Positions 1-5,956 of a stretch of DNA of 6,401 bases are shown piece by piece. The stretch lies in contig JAABRJ010000088.1 of the NCBI GenBank assembly GCA_011390985.1, positions 1-6,401 on the forward strand. Direction: 5' to 3'. Each line of letters opens with the position of its first letter. Position 1 is the first letter of the stretch. This DNA is from Desulfobacteraceae bacterium (lineage in GTDB: Bacteria; Desulfobacterota; Desulfobacteria; Desulfobacterales; JAABRJ01). The translations under genes and the position numbers were made by a program. Under the pieces are notes generated by a model, which had not been told where the DNA came from, searched no databases, and saw nothing but the letters and a program-made list of their open reading frames with translations.

Positions 1-383
1 TTTTTAAGAGCAAAACCTTCGCCCTCTGCTCGGCCTGTTATATCTGCAGCCTGCGGTGTCCCCGGGGTCTGCCGCTGACCGACGCCATGGCGGCCCTCAA
101 ACAGGCCGCCGCCCGCGCGAACGTCCCGGCCTTCCGGCCAAGCGCCCGATTCTATCGCAGCTTCCTGGAAAGCGTGCGCCGTCATGGACGGGTGCGTGAA
201 AGCGAATTCATGACGCTTTATTTCCTGGCCATGAAAAACCCGCTGCTGCCGCTGAAGTTTGCACCGCTGGGCCTCAAGCTGATGGGCAAGGGCAAGCTGC
301 ATGTGGCCCTGCCGACCGGCGCCGGCCGGGGGGCCCTGGATGCCATCTTTGAAAAAGTCGCTGAACTGGAGGGCCGGTCATGA
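1..383 (+). CDS. hdrC: HdrC-like heterodisulfide reductase FeS subunit (3' part, 5' end outside window)
   Basis: This is the C-terminal part of an HdrC-like [4Fe-4S] protein, which relays electrons between HdrA and HdrB in soluble heterodisulfide reductase complexes of the cytoplasm. The reading frame is open from base 3 and has no start in the window, so the ATG at 87 is an internal methionine, not the real start. Codons 27-62 encode CSACYICSLRCP, a complete Cx2Cx2Cx3CP ferredoxin motif; HdrC normally has two, so the first should lie upstream. After the motif comes the family's usual helical tail, which ends in a TGA that overlaps the ATG of the next gene (ATGA at 380-383), showing translational coupling to HdrB. 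Other ferredoxin-domain proteins share the motif, but the HdrB partner makes HdrC the best name. The upstream neighbour (HdrA, MvhD or Flx-type subunits) is not visible. Confidence 0.85.
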   Translation, partial: FKSKTFALCSACYICSLRCPRGLPLTDAMAALKQAAARANVPAFRPSARFYRSFLESVRRHGRVRESEFMTLYFLAMKNPLLPLKFAPLGLKLMGKGKLHVALPTGAGRGALDAIFEKVAELEGRS

Positions 384-1249
384 AGTATCTGTATTACCCG
401 GGGTGTTCACTGGAGGCCAGCGCCAGCGAGTACGACCGCTCCAGCCGCGCCTTCCTGACGGCCATGGGGGCTGAAATTACGGAACTGGCGGATTGGAACT
501 GCTGCGGGGCCAGCGCCGCCGAGGCCCAAAGCCGGCTGCTGGCCCTGACCCTGCCCGCGCGCAGCCTCGCAATCGCCGAAAAGATGGGAATGGCCCGCGA
601 CCTTCTGGTGCCTTGCAGCGCCTGCTATCTGAACCTCAGGAAGGTGACGGAAAAAATCCGGCGGGAGCCGGACCTGCTGGCGGAACTCAATACGGTCCTG
701 AGCGCCGATGGGCTGCACCTGAGCGGCGGGGTCCGGGTCCGGCACCTGCTGGACGTGGTGGCCACCGACCTGGGGGCCCAAGCGCTGCGCGCCAAGGTTA
801 CCCGCCCGCTGAAGGGGCTGACGATCGCGCCCTACTACGGTTGCCAGTGTCTGCGGCCCTACAAGGTATTCGACGACCCCGAAGCGCCGCAGACCATGTC
901 ACCCCTGATCGAGGCCGCGGGCGCCGCCGTGCACCCCTGGCTGATGGGCGCGCGCTGCTGCAGCGCCTCGCTGATGACCGCCAAGCCGGAGGTGGGAATA
1001 GCGCTGGTGGCCGGCATCCTCACGGCCGCGCGCGGGGCGGACGCGATTGCAACCGTCTGCCCCATGTGCCAGATGAACCTCGAGGCTTTCCAGGCCAAAG
1101 CCTCCCGTTTTGCCGGTGAAAACCTCGCCATTTCGGTGCTCTACCTGCCCCAGCTGCTGGGGCTGGCCATTGGCCTTGGGGAGTCGGAAGTCGGGCTGGG
1201 GTTCAACCTGGCACTGACGGCAGGGTTGCGAAATAAGCTGGCCGCATGA
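380..1249 (+). CDS. hdrB: HdrB-like heterodisulfide reductase subunit with two CCG domains
   Basis: A 289-residue protein of normal HdrB length, made of two cysteine-rich CCG domains. The first set is C9, C41-C42, C79 and C82 (PCSAC); the second is C155 (YYGCQC, with an additional C157), C193-C194, C227 and C230 (CPMC). In methanogen HdrB such sets bind the two non-cubane [4Fe-4S] clusters that reduce the CoM-S-S-CoB disulfide. A sulfate reducer does not use that substrate, so the physiological disulfide or acceptor is unknown; electron confurcation or bifurcation with HdrA is the usual proposal. The start ATG at 380 has a GGAGGG ribosome site at 368-373, inside hdrC, and overlaps the hdrC stop by four bases. 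One oddity is that the second CC pair reads CCSAS rather than the common CCGGS. No transmembrane segment is seen, in line with a cytoplasmic location. It is the last gene of its operon in this window and converges with the tmc-linked operon. Confidence 0.88.
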   Translation: MKYLYYPGCSLEASASEYDRSSRAFLTAMGAEITELADWNCCGASAAEAQSRLLALTLPARSLAIAEKMGMARDLLVPCSACYLNLRKVTEKIRREPDLLAELNTVLSADGLHLSGGVRVRHLLDVVATDLGAQALRAKVTRPLKGLTIAPYYGCQCLRPYKVFDDPEAPQTMSPLIEAAGAAVHPWLMGARCCSASLMTAKPEVGIALVAGILTAARGADAIATVCPMCQMNLEAFQAKASRFAGENLAISVLYLPQLLGLAIGLGESEVGLGFNLALTAGLRNKLAA

Positions 1250-1269
1250 CGGCTGAGGGTTCTAAATCT

Positions 1270-1300
1270 CCGCTCCGGGCGGCGATCAGGTCCCGTGATC
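1270..1300. terminator. Possible weak stem-loops in the convergent gap
   Basis: The 52-base gap between hdrB and the convergent kinase gene should hold transcription ends for both operons. It contains two short inverted repeats: CCGC at 1270-1273 with GCGG at 1279-1282, and GATCA at 1284-1288 with TGATC at 1296-1300 (7-base loop). Neither is followed directly by a T tract. A run of seven T occurs at 1312-1318, eleven bases after the second stem in the plus direction and inside the kinase gene. These are weak candidates, and Rho-dependent termination is equally possible. Confidence 0.22.
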
Positions 1301-1301
1301 T

Positions 1302-2849
1302 TCAGATGTGGTTTTTTTGAGGCTCGCCGCAGACGGCGGGCAGACGCATCGAAAAACAGGCGCCTTGCCCCGGTTCGGACGCCACCGTGATCTCGCCCCC
1401 GTGCTGATGGACGATTTTAGCGGCCACAAAAAGTCCCAGACCGGTGCCCTTGTCGGCTTTGGAAGAGGCGAAGAGCGTGAAAATCCCGGCCCGGGTGTCG
1501 GCATCCATGCCGATGCCGTTGTCCTCGACTTCGAACACGACCTGCTGAGGCTCCCGGCGGACCCGGAACACCACGCGGTGCTCGGTTTTTTGATGGTCCT
1601 CGATGCAGGCGTCCACGGCATTTTCAAGGATATTGACCAGAGCGGCCTGGACTTGGCCGGCATCCAGCTCGAAGCGCCCCAAACCGGGCGCGAACTCCTG
1701 CACCAAGCGGATGCCGTGGCGCTTCATTTTCGGGGCGATCAGGCTGCTGAGCTCCTCGGCAAAAACCGCCAAATCCACCGGTGTGCGCACCACCGCCCGT
1801 TCCTTGGCCTGGTAGAGAATGTCGAGCACCATCCCCCGGATGCGCCCCACCATGAGCTTGACCACCTCCCAGCCTTCCATGACCTGCGCCTGATCTTCGT
1901 GCGCAAAACCGGCATCGATCAGGTACATGCCGCCGTCCAGCCCCGTCAGCATCCCCTTGATGGCGTGCGAGACCGAACCGATCATCAATCCCAGCGAGGC
2001 GAGATGATCCTGCAGCTGGCTCAGCTGGGTGATGTTGGTGGCCATCAGCAGCACGTGGGTGATCTCCGCATGCGCATCGCGCACGGGGGTGGTCCACACC
2101 AGGGTGTTGAAGGACGCACCGGTTTGAGTTTTGAAAACCATTTCCGTCTGCTGGGGGCAGCCGCTATGGAAAGTTTTATCGGCGGGGCAGTCCTCACAGG
2201 GCGCCGCGGCCTGTTTGCAGAGTTCATAGCAGCAGGATCCACCGGGCTCCCCGAAATCCTGCCTGAAGAGCCTGTTGGCGGCCGTGAGGTGATACTGGCG
2301 GTCCCGCACGGTGATGTAGCACGGCATATCGTCGAAAATTTTCTGGTAGCGCGAAGGATCCGGCGGCTGTTGCGCGCCTGATGCCTTTGAGGCGAGGGAC
2401 TTTGCGACCGCTTGGAGCCGCGCGGACTTTTCGTGCACCAGGGATTCCAGGTTTTCGGTGTACTCTTTTAATTTGCGGCGAATGAGAATCCGTTCGCGGG
2501 CTTTCTGAAGGGATTTTTCAAGGGCGTCGTCGCTGATCGGCTTGGTGACGAAATCGGTGGCATCGTATTGCAGGCTTTTGATGGCCAGTTCCATGTCCCC
2601 GTGGCCGGTGATCATGATGACCTCGGTTTCGGGGTTCTGCTGCTTGATGCGGCGCAGCAGGGTGATACCATCCATGCCGGGCATCTTGATGTCGGTGAGC
2701 ACGATGTCCGGCTGCTCGTGGTCAAAAACGCGCAGGGCCTCCTCTCCGTTTTCGGCGCTCAAAACGGTGTAGCCGCTGTCCGCCAGCGAAATGCCGAGGA
2801 CCTTGCGGATACCTTCCTCGTCATCTACCAGGAGCAGTTTGGGTTTCAT
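1302..2849 (-). CDS. Hybrid sensor: receiver - Cys-rich PAS - histidine kinase
   Basis: A 515-residue soluble signalling protein with no transmembrane segment. Residues 1-120 are a receiver domain with acidic residues D9/D10, phospho-acceptor D53 (LTDIKMPG), T81 and K103 (TKP). A charged, probably coiled-coil linker covers about 115-155. A PAS domain at about 165-280 carries seven cysteines: C177, C206, C207, C211, C218, C221 and C231, with the local pattern CCYELC...PCEDCP. The kinase core follows: H-box around H295 (SVSHAIKG), N-box N410 (NILENAVDA), G1 box DNGIGMD at 443-449 and G2 box GTGLGL at 468-473. All ATP-binding boxes look intact. The residue after H295 is Ala, not the usual Glu/Asp. 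The gene starts 19 bases after the stop of the receiver gene and is probably in the same transcript; no strong ribosome site is visible. The likely role is a cytoplasmic redox or ligand sensor acting with the neighbouring receiver; the signal is inferred only. Confidence 0.88.
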   Translation of the reverse strand: MKPKLLLVDDEEGIRKVLGISLADSGYTVLSAENGEEALRVFDHEQPDIVLTDIKMPGMDGITLLRRIKQQNPETEVIMITGHGDMELAIKSLQYDATDFVTKPISDDALEKSLQKARERILIRRKLKEYTENLESLVHEKSARLQAVAKSLASKASGAQQPPDPSRYQKIFDDMPCYITVRDRQYHLTAANRLFRQDFGEPGGSCCYELCKQAAAPCEDCPADKTFHSGCPQQTEMVFKTQTGASFNTLVWTTPVRDAHAEITHVLLMATNITQLSQLQDHLASLGLMIGSVSHAIKGMLTGLDGGMYLIDAGFAHEDQAQVMEGWEVVKLMVGRIRGMVLDILYQAKERAVVRTPVDLAVFAEELSSLIAPKMKRHGIRLVQEFAPGLGRFELDAGQVQAALVNILENAVDACIEDHQKTEHRVVFRVRREPQQVVFEVEDNGIGMDADTRAGIFTLFASSKADKGTGLGLFVAAKIVHQHGGEITVASEPGQGACFSMRLPAVCGEPQKNHI

Positions 2850-2868
2850 GGCACGTGACGGCCGCGGG

Positions 2869-3228
2869 TCAATCCGGCAGCCCGATGGCGCGCTGCACGG
2901 TCAACAGCAGCTTGTCGGGGTCAAACGGTTTGCTGAGGTAGGCCACCGCCTTCTTGATGGCGTGGCGCCCGGCCATACCGCTGATCACAATGACGGGAAT
3001 ATCCTGCAGCTCGGGGTCCTTGGTCATCCGGCGGTAAAAGTGCGGGCCCCACTCCTCGGGCATTTCCAGGTCCAGGGTGATCAGGTCGGGTTTTTCGCGT
3101 TTGACCACCTCCAGCGCCGCCGCGCCGGTGGTGGCGCTGCAGGTGGAGTAGCCGTTGTCCTCGAGCAGCGCGGTAAGGTATTTCACGATTATGGGGTCGT
3201 CATCGATGATCAGTATTTTCTTTGCCAT
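2869..3228 (-). CDS. Stand-alone CheY-like response regulator
   Basis: A 119-residue single receiver domain with no output domain. It shows the full catalytic set: acidic pocket at D9-D11, phospho-acceptor D53 (ITLDLEMP), switch residue S83 (VISG) and K100 (LSKPFDP). The ATG at 3226-3228 is preceded in the transcript by AGAGGT at a suitable distance. It lies 80 bases downstream of tmcA and 19 bases upstream of the receiver-kinase gene, all on the minus strand, which suggests one transcription unit. It could be the phosphorylation partner of that kinase, passing phosphate by relay or acting by protein contact, since it has no DNA-binding part. Its actual target is not shown by the sequence. 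Confidence 0.9.
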   Translation of the reverse strand: MAKKILIIDDDPIIVKYLTALLEDNGYSTCSATTGAAALEVVKREKPDLITLDLEMPEEWGPHFYRRMTKDPELQDIPVIVISGMAGRHAIKKAVAYLSKPFDPDKLLLTVQRAIGLPD

Positions 3229-3308
3229 GCGGTGACCTCTTTCTGGGCGATTCGGTTGGGGCCTGCAGGAAAATCAGGGTGCCAGACCGTCATTTGGATG
3301 CAGACCGC

Positions 3309-3701
3309 CTAGTTCCGGGGGTGGCACTCGGCGCACATCACCGGACCGGCCAACTGTTCCCGATGGCAGCCCCCGCAGCGCAAATGGTAGACCGCGATCA
3401 GCTCGATCGGTTTGGCGCCCCTGGCGGTCAGATGGCATTCCGAGCACTCCTGGTCCTCGGAGGTTTCGTCCGCCAGCAGCTGGCCGTCCTCGACGACATG
3501 ATGGCAGACGTTGCACTCGTCGATGCCGGCTTTTTCATTGTGCGCATCGTGCAGGAAGGGCACCGGCGGCCGCATCCGGTTGCCGAAGGCGCTGTCCCTC
3601 ACGGTGGTCACGTCTTCCTGGGAATACACGGCCGATGCGGCTGCCAGCGTCAGGGCCGCCAGCGCGAGAAGCGCAAGGGCCATCAAAGCGTGGTTTTTCA
3701 T
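3309..3701 (-). CDS. tmcA: Acidic tetraheme cytochrome c3 (type II), TmcA
   Basis: A periplasmic electron carrier of 130 residues. A signal peptide covers about residues 1-27 (short basic start, Ala/Leu-rich core, cleavage probably after ASA or AVYS). The mature part has four CxxCH heme motifs at C63, C86, C109 and C123, and exactly four other histidines, H51, H54, H68 and H106. These fall where class III c3 cytochromes place their sixth ligands (HxxH before heme 1, CHH after it, one His before the third motif), so all four hemes should be bis-histidine. By count the mature protein has about 18 Asp/Glu against 9 Lys/Arg, with only two lysines. This fits the acidic type II c3 rather than the lysine-rich type I. 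In Desulfovibrio, TmcA takes electrons from hydrogenase with type I c3 and reduces the Tmc membrane complex. All motifs are CxxCH; the CxxxxCH variants typical of type I c3 are absent. A GGGGGA ribosome site precedes the ATG at 3701. Confidence 0.9.
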   Translation of the reverse strand: MKNHALMALALLALAALTLAAASAVYSQEDVTTVRDSAFGNRMRPPVPFLHDAHNEKAGIDECNVCHHVVEDGQLLADETSEDQECSECHLTARGAKPIELIAVYHLRCGGCHREQLAGPVMCAECHPRN

Positions 3702-3745
3702 CAGGTCCCCCTATTTTCTTGCTTCGGCTGCAACAGGCCACAGCG

Positions 3746-3765
3746 GCCGGGAAGAGCCGCCCGGC
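3746..3765 (-). other. Intercistronic hairpin between tmcB and tmcA
   Basis: In the 68-base gap between tmcB and tmcA, GCCGGG at 3746-3751 and CCCGGC at 3760-3765 form a perfect 6-bp GC stem with an 8-base loop. It lies just after the tmcB stop in the transcript and has no T tract, so a terminator is unlikely. It might protect or process the mRNA and set expression of the cytochrome apart from tmcB. In DNA this GC-rich such a stem can arise by chance. Confidence 0.25.
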
Positions 3766-3769
3766 AGCC

Positions 3770-5104
3770 CTATTCGGGTTTTTCCATGGTTTCGTAGATC
3801 AGGTCTCCGAGAAATTTGAGCTCCAGCCCCAGTTGATTGACATGGATGATATCCTCCAGCCCGCCGTGGCAATTGTGGCAGGGCGCGATCACCGTCTTGA
3901 CGCCCTTGGTCTTGACCCGGAAGAGCTGCTCGGCCTTGACGCGGTTGCCCGCAACGCGTTTGTTCTTGAAGGGCGGGCCGGTGTTGATCACCCCGCCGCC
4001 GGCGCTGCAGCAGTAGTTGTGCTCCCGATTGGGGTGCATTTCGACCACCGTTTCGCAGAGGGCGTCGGCCACGTAGCGCAGCATTTCATGCAGCCCCCGG
4101 CCGCGCACGACGTTGCAGGGGTCGTGGATGGTCACCGGCGTTGGATACTTCTTGGCAATCCGGATGCGCCCCGACTTGAGCAGTTCGTAATAAAACTCGA
4201 TCGCGTGGACCACCGGGATCGGCGGCATCCGCCAACCCAAGGCGCGGTTGCCCATGTCGTAGACCGAGCGGAAAGCGTGCCCGCATTCGCCCATGACAAT
4301 CCGCTTGACTTTGAGCCGCATGGCGGCTTCGAAATGGGCGCGCTTCAGGCGGGCCATCATTTCGTTGTCGCCGCTGTACATGCACATGTCGCTGTTGTCC
4401 CAACCGGGGGTGGCCGGCATGGTCCAGTCCACCCCGGCCGTGTTCATGATCACCGCCGCCTGGTAGATCAGCTGGGCGCGGAACTTGGGCTCCGGGCCGA
4501 TGACCGAGTAAAAGATATCGGCCCCTTCCTTCTCCAACGGGATCCGAAGGGCCGGGATCTCCTCCTGGGCCTCTTCCTCCTGCCACTGGAGGCTGTCGAT
4601 CCACTCGTCTTCCTTGACCCACATCTGGTTCAGGGTGGCCGAGTGGCTGTGGGCGGTATCCTGAAGGTACTGCGGGGTGGTGCCCAGCAGGTGGCAGATG
4701 CGCCGCATCGCCAGCATCAGGTAGGCCACGTCGATCCCGAAGGGGCAGTACATGGCGCAGCGCCGGCACAGGTTGCACTCGGTGTGGGCGATCTCGCAGG
4801 CTTTTTCGATAAAGGCCGGCGACACCCGGCCCTTGCGCTTGACGATTTCCCCGAGGGTCTGCTTCACTTTGGCGGCCGGTGCAAAGCTGGGGTCGTTGTC
4901 GTTGGAGAGATAAAAATGGCAGGCCTCGCTGCACAGACCACAGTGGACACAGGTCTCCAGGTAGGCTTTCAGGCGGGCGCCGGTTTCGTTTTTGAGAAAC
5001 TGCCGGATAACGGTCTCGATGCGCTCGGGGGTCAGCTTGGCGGCCCCTTGTTCGATCCCCTTGTCGTGAATCTTCGGTTTTTTTTGAGCTGCAGGCTCAA
5101 CCAT
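3770..5104 (-). CDS. tmcB: HdrD/DsrK-like iron-sulfur subunit, TmcB
   Basis: A 444-residue cytoplasmic FeS protein of the Tmc complex, expected to sit on the inner face of TmcC and exchange electrons with a cytoplasmic partner. Two [4Fe-4S] motifs are visible: C52, C55, C58, C62 (CVHCGLCSEAC, followed by His rather than Pro) and C110, C113, C116, C120 (CNLCRRCAMYCP). The C-terminal CCG domain has C330, C365-C366, C409 and C412 (PCHNC) and could bind a non-cubane cluster as in HdrD and DsrK. The first CCG unit is degenerate, keeping only C241 and C274 with no CC pair. No transmembrane segment is seen. The start is placed at 5104 because GGAGG lies 7 bases before it; the frame is open further upstream to an ATG at 5185, but the extra 27 residues are low-complexity and have no visible ribosome site. 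It lies between tmcC and tmcA in the operon. DsrK is the main alternative, but the c3 gene and TmcC/TmcD neighbours favour TmcB. Confidence 0.88.
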   Translation of the reverse strand: MVEPAAQKKPKIHDKGIEQGAAKLTPERIETVIRQFLKNETGARLKAYLETCVHCGLCSEACHFYLSNDNDPSFAPAAKVKQTLGEIVKRKGRVSPAFIEKACEIAHTECNLCRRCAMYCPFGIDVAYLMLAMRRICHLLGTTPQYLQDTAHSHSATLNQMWVKEDEWIDSLQWQEEEAQEEIPALRIPLEKEGADIFYSVIGPEPKFRAQLIYQAAVIMNTAGVDWTMPATPGWDNSDMCMYSGDNEMMARLKRAHFEAAMRLKVKRIVMGECGHAFRSVYDMGNRALGWRMPPIPVVHAIEFYYELLKSGRIRIAKKYPTPVTIHDPCNVVRGRGLHEMLRYVADALCETVVEMHPNREHNYCCSAGGGVINTGPPFKNKRVAGNRVKAEQLFRVKTKGVKTVIAPCHNCHGGLEDIIHVNQLGLELKFLGDLIYETMEKPE

Positions 5105-5111
5105 GAGTTGT

Positions 5112-5116
5112 CCTCC
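5112..5116 (-). promoter_or_regulatory. Ribosome binding site that fixes the tmcB start
   Basis: Read on the minus strand this is GGAGG within GGGGAGGA, 7 bases before the ATG at 5104. It supports the shorter tmcB product over the in-frame ATG at 5185. Confidence 0.75.
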
Positions 5117-5194
5117 CCGTCGGGTGGCGCGGTGATCGGTGGTGGCGGCGGCTTCAGGCCGGTGGTGCGGGCTCGCGTACGGCAATGCAAATCA

Positions 5195-5215
5195 GCGCCG
5201 GGTGCCCTGCGGCGC
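5195..5215 (-). other. Intercistronic hairpin between tmcC and tmcB
   Basis: The tmcC-tmcB gap (5105-5227, 123 bases) is the largest in the window. It holds a perfect 6-bp inverted repeat, GCGCCG at 5195-5200 and CGGCGC at 5210-5215, with a 9-base loop, close after the tmcC stop. No T tract follows. Nothing else was recognised in the gap except the tmcB ribosome site; no promoter with both required elements was found. It may be an mRNA processing or stability element, or chance. Confidence 0.25.
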
Positions 5216-5227
5216 AGACGGCGACGC

Positions 5228-5887
5228 CTACCAGTCCCGAGCGTGCCGGATGGCGCCGAATTCGGAGCCCATATACCCCCGCATGAACGGAAAAAAGATC
5301 ATGTGACTCAGTTTGGTGAAAGGGATCGCCGCCAGCAGGATCTCACCGGAAAGCATGTGCACAATCCCCATCGCCCGGAAGCCGACCCACTGGTGGTAGG
5401 TCCAGAAACCGGTGATGAAGGGCGCCGCCACCAGCGCCAGAACAACGAAATCCGATGGGCTGCTGAGGTACTTGACATCCGGCAGCACCAGTCGACGCAC
5501 CAGGAAAAACAGGCACGCGCCGATGACCACCAGGGTGAGCAGGTCCCCGGTGGCCTCCGACAGATACCACCAGCTGACGTTCCAGCTTTCCTTCCAGAGC
5601 ACCACGTGCGCGAAAAGAAAGATCGGCACCAGAAAAATGCAGCAGTGGAAGATGAAGGTGACGATCGTAAGCACCGGGCGCTTGCGGGAATTGAGGCTGC
5701 CGAAGGGCACCAGCCAGTGCATGATGGATCGCAGGGCGTAACGCAGGCTCATGTAAGAGTAAACGACGAGGTCTTTTTTGTGCGCCAGCAGGGCCATGGA
5801 CACCAGGCGGTAGACCACCCCGCCGAAAAACACGATAAAGGCCGCCCACAGCAGCGGCCCGGCCACGAAGCTGTACAGAGCGTGCAT
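5228..5887 (-). CDS. tmcC: NarI/DsrM-like membrane cytochrome b subunit, TmcC
   Basis: A 219-residue integral membrane protein with about five hydrophobic segments, near residues 5-33, 72-98, 113-131, 147-165 and 171-200. It is the membrane-crossing part of the Tmc complex, moving electrons between periplasmic TmcA and cytoplasmic TmcB, probably through b hemes. Candidate heme ligands are H81 and H94 in the second segment and H177 and H195 in the last. The 18-residue spacing of the last pair equals, from memory, that of the E. coli NarI pair H187/H205. H57 and H165 are further histidines near membrane edges. The length is close to that of NarI-type subunits. The ATG at 5887 follows a strong GGGGAGGG ribosome site with GGAGG at 5893-5897. 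The gene lies between tmcD and tmcB. Other NarI-family subunits such as DsrM look alike, and the operon context decides the name. Confidence 0.87.
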   Translation of the reverse strand: MHALYSFVAGPLLWAAFIVFFGGVVYRLVSMALLAHKKDLVVYSYMSLRYALRSIMHWLVPFGSLNSRKRPVLTIVTFIFHCCIFLVPIFLFAHVVLWKESWNVSWWYLSEATGDLLTLVVIGACLFFLVRRLVLPDVKYLSSPSDFVVLALVAAPFITGFWTYHQWVGFRAMGIVHMLSGEILLAAIPFTKLSHMIFFPFMRGYMGSEFGAIRHARDW

Positions 5888-5941
5888 GTTTCCCTCCCCG
5901 AATGGATCGGTTGAAAGGATCTCAAAGACGTGCCAGCACCC

Positions 5942-5956
5942 GGCGGCCTGTCCGCC
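5942..5956 (-). other. Intercistronic hairpin between tmcD and tmcC
   Basis: Immediately after the tmcD stop, GGCGG at 5942-5946 and CCGCC at 5952-5956 form a 5-bp all-GC stem with a 5-base loop. No T tract follows in the direction of transcription, and tmcC begins about 55 bases later with its own strong ribosome site. The function is unknown and chance is possible. Confidence 0.22.

Noticed and set aside
87..383. hdrC as a complete 98-residue gene starting at ATG 87.
   Set aside because: The frame is open upstream and codes for a full ferredoxin cysteine motif at 27-62, so the true start lies outside the window.
493..1119. A 208-codon plus-strand frame inside hdrB.
   Set aside because: It is a shifted frame of hdrB with Pro/Arg/Gly-rich low-complexity translation; hdrB itself carries both cysteine sets.
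1308..2381. A 357-codon open frame on the plus strand.
   Set aside because: It is antisense to the kinase gene, which has all expected receiver and kinase boxes. The translation is His/Gly/Arg-rich without a family signature.
3255..3295. Possible sigma-54 promoter (TGGCAC on the minus strand) before the response-regulator gene.
   Set aside because: The required GC of the -12 element is not at the correct distance; the nearest GC is about five bases too far.
5105..5185. Longer tmcB start at 5185.
   Set aside because: The additional 27 residues look like translated intergenic DNA, while the ATG at 5104 has a well-placed GGAGG.
5175..5215. Possible sigma-54-like GG...GC pair in the tmcC-tmcB gap.
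   Set aside because: The GG-to-GC distance is one base short, and these promoters do not tolerate spacing changes.
3309..5887. Hmc or DsrMKJOP complex instead of Tmc.
   Set aside because: Hmc needs a 16-heme cytochrome and Dsr a triheme DsrJ with DsrO and DsrP. Here the cytochrome is a tetraheme c3 and there is no DsrO- or DsrP-like gene.
3635..5914. A 759-codon open frame on the plus strand.
   Set aside because: It lies antisense to tmcA, tmcB and tmcC, whose motifs, ribosome sites and context are clear. Its translation has no recognisable domain and is the kind of open frame expected opposite GC-rich coding DNA.
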